Shown one piece after another: positions 43,196 to 50,700 of a stretch of 64,000 nt of DNA. A program made the position numbers and the translations under genes. The DNA lies in assembly GCF_031454185.1 (NCBI RefSeq), contig NZ_JAVDQI010000005.1, positions 62,001-126,000 on the forward strand. Direction: 5' to 3'. The notes beneath the pieces are model-generated. The model was not told the origin of the DNA and ran no database searches. It saw only the letters and a program-made list of their open reading frames with translations. This stretch comes from Methanococcoides alaskense (lineage in GTDB: Archaea > Halobacteriota > Methanosarcinia > Methanosarcinales > Methanosarcinaceae). The first letter of the stretch is position 1. Each line of letters begins with the position of its first letter.

Positions 43196-43687
43196 TCAAT
43201 ATAAGCCCCTTAATTTATACACTTCCTTTATAATATCGGGTTTACAGATCATCCCAACAAGTTTTCCATCTTCAACGATACAAAAACGATCGATCTTATG
43301 CTTGAGTATCATATCCGCTGTATCACAAAGAGTTTCATTCGGAGATATTGAGATCGGGTGGGGGATCATAATGGTTTTTGCAGTATCACCCTGAAAAACA
43401 ACTGCATTCAAATGAGTGTGCTCTATTCGGGGAGCCCTGTGTACAAGAAGGATCTTCAATATAATATTCTGATCAATTGTTCCTACAAGGACATTATCTT
43501 CACTTACGACCGGATATGTGTGAAAATGATATTTGTCAAAGGTTTCAAGGATCTGGTCTATACTATCATTTTCTGAAATTGTTACAAGGTCCTTTGTCAT
43601 AAAATCTTTTATGAACATCTCACTGCACATTTCTGCAAATGACCGCACACTCCGAATACGATCTTCATCCCCATCATGATCAACCAC
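43196..43687 (-). CDS. CBS-pair domain protein
   Basis: A 163-residue protein with two CBS motifs forming a Bateman module: DFMTKDLVTISENDSIDQILETFDKYHFHTYPVVSEDNVLVGTIDQN and MIPHPISISPNETLCDTADMILKHKIDRFCIVEDGKLVGMICKPDII. Such pairs bind adenine nucleotides. It is translationally adjacent to the antiporter (zero-base gap), which suggests energy- or ionic-strength-dependent control of transport. The start is uncertain (GTG at 43687, or internal Met codons ahead of FIKDFMTKD). Confidence 0.87.
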   Translation of the reverse strand: MVDHDGDEDRIRSVRSFAEMCSEMFIKDFMTKDLVTISENDSIDQILETFDKYHFHTYPVVSEDNVLVGTIDQNIILKILLVHRAPRIEHTHLNAVVFQGDTAKTIMIPHPISISPNETLCDTADMILKHKIDRFCIVEDGKLVGMICKPDIIKEVYKLRGLY

Positions 43688-43847
43688 AGCTTTAAGCCCC
43701 CTTCAAAGCTATTTTTGTAAAAAGAATATTACAATAAAAAGAAGGGACGTCATCTTACAAATATGGAACACATTAAAAAAGAACAAAGAAAACAATTTTT
43801 TTGAAAATTAAAGAGAAAAAAGTTAAAATCGAAAAAGAAAAGGGTGC

Positions 43848-45170
43848 TTAGATATCCAGCTCTTCCCTTTCAGAATTTACAAGAGATAACTGTATAGCAA
43901 TCCCACTGCTTTCTGCATATTCATCAATACGTTTGACAGCATGCTCGATCATTCCACCTGAGGTCAGTATCATAGATCTCTTGCCACAAAGTGCCATAAG
44001 GATGGACTTATCGATGACACCTGATGTGATCTGAAGATCGAGAAGATGCTTTTCCGCAAGGATCTTGCTCTTCTTGCCCATGGCTCCAATATTATCGATA
44101 TCCTCTTCAGCCAGTATCCTCTGGAAAGGACCCGCATCATATTTGTCCATGTCATAGATGAATATCCCACCGGACTTGATACCATGCCGTGTCATTTCTG
44201 CAATCGCATGCCCTTCCGGATGGATGTGAAGCACCTTTGCATTGACTGCTTCATAGGGGCTGTTTATCGCATATTCACCATATAATATGCCAAGGTTCAC
44301 AACATCACCTTCCTTGACATCAGGAGAAACTTCTATCCACATTAGTTCGGGTGGTTTAAGTGAATTGACAAGTTCAGGAACACTTGTAGGGAACTTGTTA
44401 CGAGTTGCAAGGTTCCTTCTCTCAAGTTCATTGTATATTTCAAGTGTACGGGGTTGTCTTAAATTAGATTTCTTTAAAAGCTCCATGTCTTTGAAAACAT
44501 CTTCAGGAGCACCTTCCCCGATAATATTACCCTCGTTCATAAAATAAACATAATCTGCCCAACTATATGCAAGTTCCACATCATGAGTGGAAATTATCAT
44601 AGTGGTGTTGTTTTGATTCAACTCATTCAAAAGATCAAGGATCTCATCCGCACCCACAGGATCGAGGTTCGCAAGAGGCTCATCAAGGATCATTACCTCG
44701 GGGTCCATTGAACAAACACCTGCAATTGCCACTCTCTTTTTCTGTCCGCCGCTTAAATGATGAGGAGGTTTGTTCCTGAATTCGGTTATTCCGATGTATT
44801 CAAGGGTTTTTTCTACAAGTTCATCAACTTCTTCTTTTGAATGGCCCAGATTGGTAGGTCCAAAGCCTACATCCTGATAGACCGTGGGGGCAAATATCTG
44901 GTCATCTGAGTTCTGGAAGACGATGCCAACACTTTTGCGTATCTCACGCAGGGACTTAGAATCATATTCCATGGGTTTCCCATGAAAGTGAACAGTTCCC
45001 TCTTTTGGTTTAAGGGTTCCATTGAGCAGCATGAAAAGGGTTGATTTGCCAGAACCGTTCTTCCCGACAAAGGCTATTTTCTTACCTTTTTTGATCTTTA
45101 CATCAATACCTTTTAAAGCCTGAGTCCCATCATGGTAGGAATACTTCAAGCCTTTAGTTTCCAATATCAT
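43848..45170 (-). CDS. cbiO: Cobalt ECF transporter ATPase CbiO with long C-terminal extension
   Basis: ATP-binding subunit of the CbiMNQO cobalt importer. Residues 1-240 form the ABC domain: GKNGSGKSTLFMLLNG (Walker A), the Q-loop in GIVFQNSDDQIFAPTV typical of ECF ATPases, LSGGQKKRVAIAGV signature, EVMILDEPLANLDP Walker B. Residues about 275-440 are an extra domain not present in most CbiO: SPDVKEGDVVNLGILYGEYA, AKVLHIHPEGHAIAEMTRHGIKSGGIFIYDMDKYDAGPF, SGVIDKSILMALCGKRSMILTSGGMIEHAVKRIDEYA. Its role is unknown. Start after GAGGTTAAAACG. Last gene of cbiMNQO. Confidence 0.94.
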   Translation of the reverse strand: MILETKGLKYSYHDGTQALKGIDVKIKKGKKIAFVGKNGSGKSTLFMLLNGTLKPKEGTVHFHGKPMEYDSKSLREIRKSVGIVFQNSDDQIFAPTVYQDVGFGPTNLGHSKEEVDELVEKTLEYIGITEFRNKPPHHLSGGQKKRVAIAGVCSMDPEVMILDEPLANLDPVGADEILDLLNELNQNNTTMIISTHDVELAYSWADYVYFMNEGNIIGEGAPEDVFKDMELLKKSNLRQPRTLEIYNELERRNLATRNKFPTSVPELVNSLKPPELMWIEVSPDVKEGDVVNLGILYGEYAINSPYEAVNAKVLHIHPEGHAIAEMTRHGIKSGGIFIYDMDKYDAGPFQRILAEEDIDNIGAMGKKSKILAEKHLLDLQITSGVIDKSILMALCGKRSMILTSGGMIEHAVKRIDEYAESSGIAIQLSLVNSEREELDI

Positions 45171-45190
45171 CGTTTTAACCTCAACAGACC

Positions 45191-45973
45191 TTAAAATATA
45201 GAATTAATTCTTGTTAAATACCACAATGCCAATACCACAGCAAAATAGGTGCAGGTCAAGACGAGCTCATTAGCTCTGATCGGTCTTTTTTCCTCAAAGA
45301 AAATAAGTTTGCCATCATAACATCGGGCACTCATGGAAATGAATATCTTTTCTCCCTGTTCCCACGACCTTATGAAAAGTGTGGTAGAGAGCATTGCAAG
45401 TGAGGTAAGAGAAGTTCGCCAGTCCTTGTAACCAAGCCTGACCGTCTGTGCATACTTGATACCCCATGCAACTTCAAGGAAGACAAAGATGTAACGGTAC
45501 ATCATCATGGATATCTCAATGAAAGAATCCGGCAATTTTGTAGCTTTAAGAACTGAGAATAGTTCCACCATGGGTGTGGTCAGTGCAAGGAAGAACAAAC
45601 AAGACATACCGCTAAGCGTCCTCGAGAACACTAACAATGCCATTTCAAGACCGCCTGTGTTCACTCCCAGATGATAACTAAAAATATTAAAGCCAAATAT
45701 CTCAGTACCTGAACCAAAGAAGAAGGCTATGATAATAACACTTAATAATACGAAAACAGCAGGTGCAGACAAGATCGTTAGATAAAATTTAAGAGAGGTC
45801 TTCCCAAAATGAACCGTTGTGAAACTCATGCACAATGCTATAGCAAAAGGTGGAATGAAAGACTGTGAGGAAACTCCTACAAGAACACCAAACCCAACAA
45901 TAGCTATCTTAAGCCAGTTGTTACGATACCTTAAGGGACTCACAAGTGCATAATCATCAAGAATATTTGTCAT
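45191..45973 (-). CDS. cbiQ: Cobalt ECF transporter transmembrane subunit CbiQ
   Basis: A 260-residue membrane protein with about six helices; the T-component of the importer. The recognisable coupling motifs are AMLSTTLFIRSWEQGEKIFISMSARCYDG, where the basic SARC/YDG segment contacts the ATPase, and EISMMMYRYIFVFLEVAWGIKYAQTVRLGY upstream. Twenty bases separate its stop from the cbiO start. 105 bp lie between cbiN and cbiQ with no gene. Confidence 0.92.
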   Translation of the reverse strand: MTNILDDYALVSPLRYRNNWLKIAIVGFGVLVGVSSQSFIPPFAIALCMSFTTVHFGKTSLKFYLTILSAPAVFVLLSVIIIAFFFGSGTEIFGFNIFSYHLGVNTGGLEMALLVFSRTLSGMSCLFFLALTTPMVELFSVLKATKLPDSFIEISMMMYRYIFVFLEVAWGIKYAQTVRLGYKDWRTSLTSLAMLSTTLFIRSWEQGEKIFISMSARCYDGKLIFFEEKRPIRANELVLTCTYFAVVLALWYLTRINSIF

Positions 45974-46078
45974 ATTATGTTCACACCGTTACATTCGTTT
46001 TGTATTTTTTCTTCATAGTACAAAGAACTAAAATAAAAAAGAATCCCCAAGAAAAAACGAAGGAGGGAAAGAACAGTC

Positions 46079-46378
46079 TTAATTAGACTGTCCTTTACCT
46101 TTATAGTAACCGAAGAAATATCCAAGAACCAATGCACCGATAGCTGCCTGGAGTGCAAAGAGCAGGCTTTCAGTTTCTCCACCAGGTGGCTCGAATTTCA
46201 GAGAGTCAACCCATGTCCCTTCTGTCCATGGCATGTATTCGCTGTCTATCTCTGCAATGACATCTTCAGCCTGACCATCAGCACCACCAAACTCAGAGTC
46301 TGGGTTTAGTGCCATGCCATAAAAGAACGAGGCTACGAAAAGTACTGCTATTACTCCAAATATGATCTCACCTTTCAC
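46079..46378 (-). CDS. cbiN: Cobalt transport protein CbiN
   Basis: A 99-residue accessory subunit with two membrane helices, IIFGVIAVLFVASFFYGMAL and SLLFALQAAIGALVLGYFFGYY, joined by an extracellular acidic loop (PDSEFGGADGQAEDVIAEIDSEYMPWTEG). The FGGADGQAEDVI part is the family signature. It overlaps the cbiM stop by 4 bp (ATGA), which shows translational coupling. Confidence 0.94.
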   Translation of the reverse strand: MKGEIIFGVIAVLFVASFFYGMALNPDSEFGGADGQAEDVIAEIDSEYMPWTEGTWVDSLKFEPPGGETESLLFALQAAIGALVLGYFFGYYKGKGQSN

Positions 46379-47070
46379 TGACCTGCCCCCTTGAGCTTAT
46401 TGAGAACTGATTCTGTTATAACATTGAGTTCCACGAGAGCATCACTCTTGACCTGTATGACATACTTGAAGATCAGAGCTGTCAATGCACCCTCCATTAT
46501 AGCCAGAGGCACCTGCGTTGTAGCAAACACAAGCAAGAACCCTTTAAGTGAAGCAGCCACTCCACCGACCTCCGCCGGGAATGCCAGCGCAAGTTGTGTA
46601 GCTGTCACAACATATGTCGCCCAATCCGCAAATGCTGTGGCAAGGAAGACAACAACATAGAAATTGATGTTAGCTTTCATACCTGCTTTATAGATTACAT
46701 ATGCAAAAACAGGACCAATTATACCCATTGATGCGACGTTTGCACCAAGTGTCGTAAGACCACCGTGAGCAAGGAAAATTGCCTGATACAACAAAACGAT
46801 CAAACTCAGGACCGCTGCAATAGCAGGGCCAAAAAGAATAGCTGCCATACCTGTACCTGTCGGATGGGATGAACTTCCCGTGACAGATGGCATCTTCAAG
46901 GATGAAAGTACGAATATGAATGCTCCTGCTACTGCCAATAAAGGCAATAGTTCGCGCTTTTCAGACACAAGCTTGTTAAGCCTGTACATACCAAAGAATA
47001 TTACAGGTATAGAGAATACAAACCACAATTGCCACCATGGTGATGGCAAGAATCCCTCGAATATATGCAT
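46375..47070 (-). CDS. cbiM: Cobalt transport protein CbiM
   Basis: Substrate-binding membrane subunit of the cobalt importer. The 231-residue product begins MHIFEGFLPSPWW, the metal-binding N-terminus in which residue 2 histidine coordinates cobalt. Other family segments are FVLSSLKMPSVTGSSSHPTGTGMAAILFGP, with a second metal-binding His, and FLAHGGLTTLGANVASMGIIGP. First gene of cbiMNQO; 161 bp separate it from the cbiE stop upstream on the same strand. Confidence 0.96.
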   Translation of the reverse strand: MHIFEGFLPSPWWQLWFVFSIPVIFFGMYRLNKLVSEKRELLPLLAVAGAFIFVLSSLKMPSVTGSSSHPTGTGMAAILFGPAIAAVLSLIVLLYQAIFLAHGGLTTLGANVASMGIIGPVFAYVIYKAGMKANINFYVVVFLATAFADWATYVVTATQLALAFPAEVGGVAASLKGFLLVFATTQVPLAIMEGALTALIFKYVIQVKSDALVELNVITESVLNKLKGAGQ

Positions 47071-47231
47071 TATTGATACTCCTTTTCCAAATTAGTATAT
47101 TAATAGATCAATTGAAGTTAAATCAAGATAACTTGAATTAAGACATACCTAAAAAGAAAAGGAGGTATATATAACTTTAGATACTACATATTGCCCATTT
47201 AGATAACATGATGATGGGTCAACTCAGATAC

Positions 47232-47813
47232 TCATCTCACAACAACTACACAATGCAGCACTGACATCGCTTCTGGCGGCTCATCTACAGTGCCCCCTGC
47301 AATGCGTTCTTCAGGATAACCAAAGTTCTCGCACACATAAATCCTGGCATCAACGCCCATCTCTTTAAGCACTTCTGCTATTTCTGCCACACCAAAAGTG
47401 TCTGCAGGAAGCATGAAGATATCCTTCCCCAGTTCAATTTCCTGAACAAATGCTTTCTTTGCAGGAGAGGGATCTCTTCCGTGTGCGGTTATTGCAGTTA
47501 TGTTGGAAAGGCTGACACCTAAACGTGAACATGCGACCTGTATAGAAGAGATGCCCGGAATTATCCTGTCGCTTTCCCTTGCAAATTTACCAAGCCCTGA
47601 GAACATGGGGTCACCGGTCGATAGAACAACAGCATCTTCTGGCAGCTCATGCAGAGCCTTGTAGTCCTTAATAAGATGTGCTTCGCCTTCAATATATGGC
47701 TCAGCAAGCTCGAGCGAGCGCTTTGAACCATATACGACCGAAGCATTACGTATAGCTTCGATGGCCTCCAATGTCAGCATGTTCGGTCCGACACCGACAC
47801 CCGCGATTATCAT
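47232..47813 (-). CDS. cbiE: Cobalt-precorrin-7 C5-methyltransferase CbiE
   Basis: SAM-dependent methyltransferase of anaerobic cobalamin synthesis. A 193-residue tetrapyrrole-methylase fold: MIIAGVGVGPNMLTLEAIEAIRNASVVYGSKRSLEL at the N-terminus, ALHELPEDAVVLSTGDPMFSGLGKF containing the SAM-binding GDPMFSG turn, IIPGISSIQVACSRLG and CENFGYPEERIAGG. The start overlaps the cbiD stop by 4 bp. No CbiT domain is fused. Confidence 0.93.
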   Translation of the reverse strand: MIIAGVGVGPNMLTLEAIEAIRNASVVYGSKRSLELAEPYIEGEAHLIKDYKALHELPEDAVVLSTGDPMFSGLGKFARESDRIIPGISSIQVACSRLGVSLSNITAITAHGRDPSPAKKAFVQEIELGKDIFMLPADTFGVAEIAEVLKEMGVDARIYVCENFGYPEERIAGGTVDEPPEAMSVLHCVVVVR

Positions 47814-48832
47814 TCTTGTTCCCCGCTGTCCATGAGAACTGTGCCGTCCCTGTCCACGACCACAATTCGTGCACCTTTGCCCTTTTCGACTGTCTTTTCA
47901 AATGCACGCCTGATGTGTTCCCCTTGAGGCTCCACTTCGATCATCTCTGAGACAGTAGCAAAACCACTGTCCTTGAGCATATCAGGGTCCCCCCATTTAA
48001 GGACAAGACCGGGAAGGCCACAGATAGCCACTTTACCAGTAGCCGATTCCATGAATTCGGAGATACGACTGCCTGCAAGAACCACAGTATAGTCCGGGAA
48101 AAGCATTGTAGAATAGCGAATACCGATACGACCTGTTGTGAGAACCACTTTTGCAGCATCACGTATGAGGTCACTCTTCATCTCACCAAGATGATCGTTC
48201 CAGGGTTCAACGAAACCGGTGGTTCCAAGGATAGAGATACCGCCTTCAACCCCTATACGGCTGTTCAGCGTCTGTTTTGCGATCTCCGCCCCTCTGGGCA
48301 AAGAGATCTCCACACTGGCACCCTTGATACCTATCTCTTCCACAGCTTCCGCAACAGCCTCCATTATCTGCTGCATTGGTCTAGGATTGATAGCAGGATA
48401 GCCTTTCTTTGACTGAAGACCGCCTCTTGTAACGATACCGATACCTTCGCCTGCGGTTATAGTGACCTTGTCCGACTCCACTGCCCGTGCCACGAACTCA
48501 AGCCCGCGGGTAATATCTGACTCATGGTCGTTCTTCAATTTAACTGCCACAGCATGCCCATCTTTTGCTTTCACATCCATGTGGGCACGAAGTCCCACAG
48601 GTGTCGGGACAGACACATGATCTATCTCTTTCTTGAGTGACAACACCGCCGCCTTGGCAGCAACAGTTGCAGTGGTACCTGTGGTATACCCTCGTTTCAG
48701 AATAGAACCATCACTGAGAACCACCAGCATACCGCTCATTATGCCTTCTTCAAGCTCATCTCTGGATATATTTGACTTATTTATCCACTCTTGTGGGACC
48801 TTTGATTTATTAACTGGATCGATAATTGACAT
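47810..48832 (-). CDS. cbiD: Cobalt-precorrin-5B C1-methyltransferase CbiD
   Basis: C1 methylation of the corrin ring in the anaerobic pathway. The 340-residue product contains LKRGYTTGTTATVAAKAAVLSL, AGEGIGIVTRGGLQSKKGYPAINPRPMQQI, GGISILGTTGFVEPWND, VLTTGRIGIRYSTMLFP and GLPGLVLKWGDPDML, all typical of CbiD. It is coupled to cbiE by an ATGA overlap. Together with cbiMNQO downstream it forms a corrinoid island. Confidence 0.94.
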   Translation of the reverse strand: MSIIDPVNKSKVPQEWINKSNISRDELEEGIMSGMLVVLSDGSILKRGYTTGTTATVAAKAAVLSLKKEIDHVSVPTPVGLRAHMDVKAKDGHAVAVKLKNDHESDITRGLEFVARAVESDKVTITAGEGIGIVTRGGLQSKKGYPAINPRPMQQIMEAVAEAVEEIGIKGASVEISLPRGAEIAKQTLNSRIGVEGGISILGTTGFVEPWNDHLGEMKSDLIRDAAKVVLTTGRIGIRYSTMLFPDYTVVLAGSRISEFMESATGKVAICGLPGLVLKWGDPDMLKDSGFATVSEMIEVEPQGEHIRRAFEKTVEKGKGARIVVVDRDGTVLMDSGEQE

Positions 48833-48887
48833 TATCAGTAATTCGATATTAGTTGGTTATAAAAGTTACCGCTAAAAGCCCAAAGAC

Positions 48888-50699
48888 TCATCCTGTCCTC
48901 TTGAACAATTTGTCAAGTTCACCTTTTGTAAATGAGATCACAGTCGGACGCCCATGAGGGCACGTATATGGGTTCTCAGCCATGTCCAGCTGCCTGAGCA
49001 AGTTCTCCATTTGCCCCATACTGCAGCCTGCTCCTGCTTTTATAGCTGCACGGCACGCCATGGTCTTGCAGAGACTATCGAACATACCTGTATCCCTCTT
49101 CACCTTACCACTGGAAAGCACATCCATGATGATGTCATGGATCAGTTCGGTGTTCTCCAGTTTTCCAAGAAGGGAAGGGATTGATGTCACAACATAACTA
49201 TTAGGACCGAATTCGGAGATAGCAAATCCCATCTCTTCAAGAAGGGGGATATACTCATCCAAAAGCACCTTTTCCTTTGAGGTCAGGTCGAGCATCACAG
49301 GTGTAATAAGTTCCTGCCACCCAGAGCTATTGCCATCCCGTATCTGTTCATACATCACCCTCTCATGTGCAGCATGCTGATCGACTATCATAAGCCCGTC
49401 CTCAAGCTCCACAATAATGTAAAGCTCTTTTATCTGCCCTACTATCCTCGCCTTATCAAGACCAGTAGCTACTCTGTCAGGCTTCTTTTCTGTCTTTGAA
49501 AGTACCCTTTCCGAGCGTTTCAAACGTTTTTCAGTATCCCTTGCACTGGCATGATAAGGCTCATCCGCTTCCTTTGCCACCGGAACGCTCACACTTTCAA
49601 TCGCAGAAGATAGGATCTCAGTACCTGTCTTGCTCTCTTCACTGAAAACAGCCTGTACTGGCCTGTTTTCCGGCAAAGAGACCTTTGGGAACAGATCGTC
49701 CCCCTTCAAAGCGTTCTCAACAGCAAGAATGACCGCATCAGAGACCTCACGCTCATGGCTGAGTCTCACATATCTTTTCGCAGGATGCACATTGACATCC
49801 ACCTCATGCAGATCAAGTTCCAGATCAAGAACGGCGACCGGATAACGCCCTTTCGGGATGAGGTTGTAATATCCAAGCCTCACGGCATTGCTTATGCTCG
49901 TTGAGGATACGCCTCTGCCGTTTATGAAAAAGAACTGCTGATCAGTACCGCTGCGGGTAACTTCCGGTTTGGAGATATAACCTGAGATGTTCACAATATC
50001 CGACCTGAACTCCACAGGAACTATCTTCTTTGCAATATCGACCCCAAGAAGATGGATGATACTATCAAGAACATTGCCGGATGTCGGGGAACGCACAAGG
50101 ACCTTGCCGTCACTGATCAGAGTAAAAGAGATGTCAGGATGACCGAATGCATGCCTTGTAACTATATCGGTTATGTGTGCAAGTTCTGTTCGCAGACTTT
50201 TGAGATACTTCTTCCTTGCCGGGGTGTTGTAAAAAAGGGATTCAACAGAGATACTTGTACCCGGAGCAGCACCCACTTCCACCACATTCTCCACCGACCC
50301 TCCGCTTATAACGACCTTTGTGCCAGCTATCTCCTCCTTTTGTCTGGTGGTCAGATAGACCTTGGCCACCGCTGCAATGGAAGAAAGGGCCTCACCCCTG
50401 AAACCCAAGGTAAGGACCTCCTCAAGGTCCTCTATTTGAGCTATCTTACTGGTGGCATGTTTCGTAAAAGCAAGAATCGCATCCTCACGAGGCATTCCGC
50501 TTCCATTGTCAGTAACAGTTATCAGCTCGGTCCCGGCAGCCACCACCTCGACTCGAATTTCAGTAGCCTCTGCATCTATAGCATTGTCCACAAGTTCCTT
50601 GACCACCGAAGCAGGACGCTCGATGACCTCGCCTGCTGCTATCTTATTGATAGTCGCCTCATCAAGAACACGTATCTTACCGCCCTTATCCTGGCTCAT
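48888..50699 (-). CDS. mutL: DNA mismatch repair protein MutL
   Basis: A 603-residue mismatch-repair ATPase and probable endonuclease. The N-terminal GHKL ATPase shows IAAGEVIERPASVVKELVDNAIDA, TDNGSGMPREDA and GFRGEALSSIA. The C-terminal domain carries the metal-dependent nuclease motif DQHAAHERVMYE (DQHA-x2-E-x4-E) near residue 439, and CPHGRP near the end. So this is the incising type of MutL rather than the MutH-dependent type. ATG 50699 (MSQDKGG) lies 1 nt after the mutS stop; the longer frame into mutS is unlikely. MutS/MutL are bacterial-type and found only in some archaea. Confidence 0.96.
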   Translation of the reverse strand: MSQDKGGKIRVLDEATINKIAAGEVIERPASVVKELVDNAIDAEATEIRVEVVAAGTELITVTDNGSGMPREDAILAFTKHATSKIAQIEDLEEVLTLGFRGEALSSIAAVAKVYLTTRQKEEIAGTKVVISGGSVENVVEVGAAPGTSISVESLFYNTPARKKYLKSLRTELAHITDIVTRHAFGHPDISFTLISDGKVLVRSPTSGNVLDSIIHLLGVDIAKKIVPVEFRSDIVNISGYISKPEVTRSGTDQQFFFINGRGVSSTSISNAVRLGYYNLIPKGRYPVAVLDLELDLHEVDVNVHPAKRYVRLSHEREVSDAVILAVENALKGDDLFPKVSLPENRPVQAVFSEESKTGTEILSSAIESVSVPVAKEADEPYHASARDTEKRLKRSERVLSKTEKKPDRVATGLDKARIVGQIKELYIIVELEDGLMIVDQHAAHERVMYEQIRDGNSSGWQELITPVMLDLTSKEKVLLDEYIPLLEEMGFAISEFGPNSYVVTSIPSLLGKLENTELIHDIIMDVLSSGKVKRDTGMFDSLCKTMACRAAIKAGAGCSMGQMENLLRQLDMAENPYTCPHGRPTVISFTKGELDKLFKRTG

Positions 50700-50700
50700 C

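Noticed and set aside
45970..46182. 70-aa minus-strand frame between cbiN and cbiQ
   Set aside because: Overlaps most of cbiN out of frame and lacks a start signal.
47071..47231. Cobalamin riboswitch before cbiM
   Set aside because: No B12-box-like sequence was seen in the 161-bp gap; only a short CCCAT/ATGGG inverted repeat near 47185.
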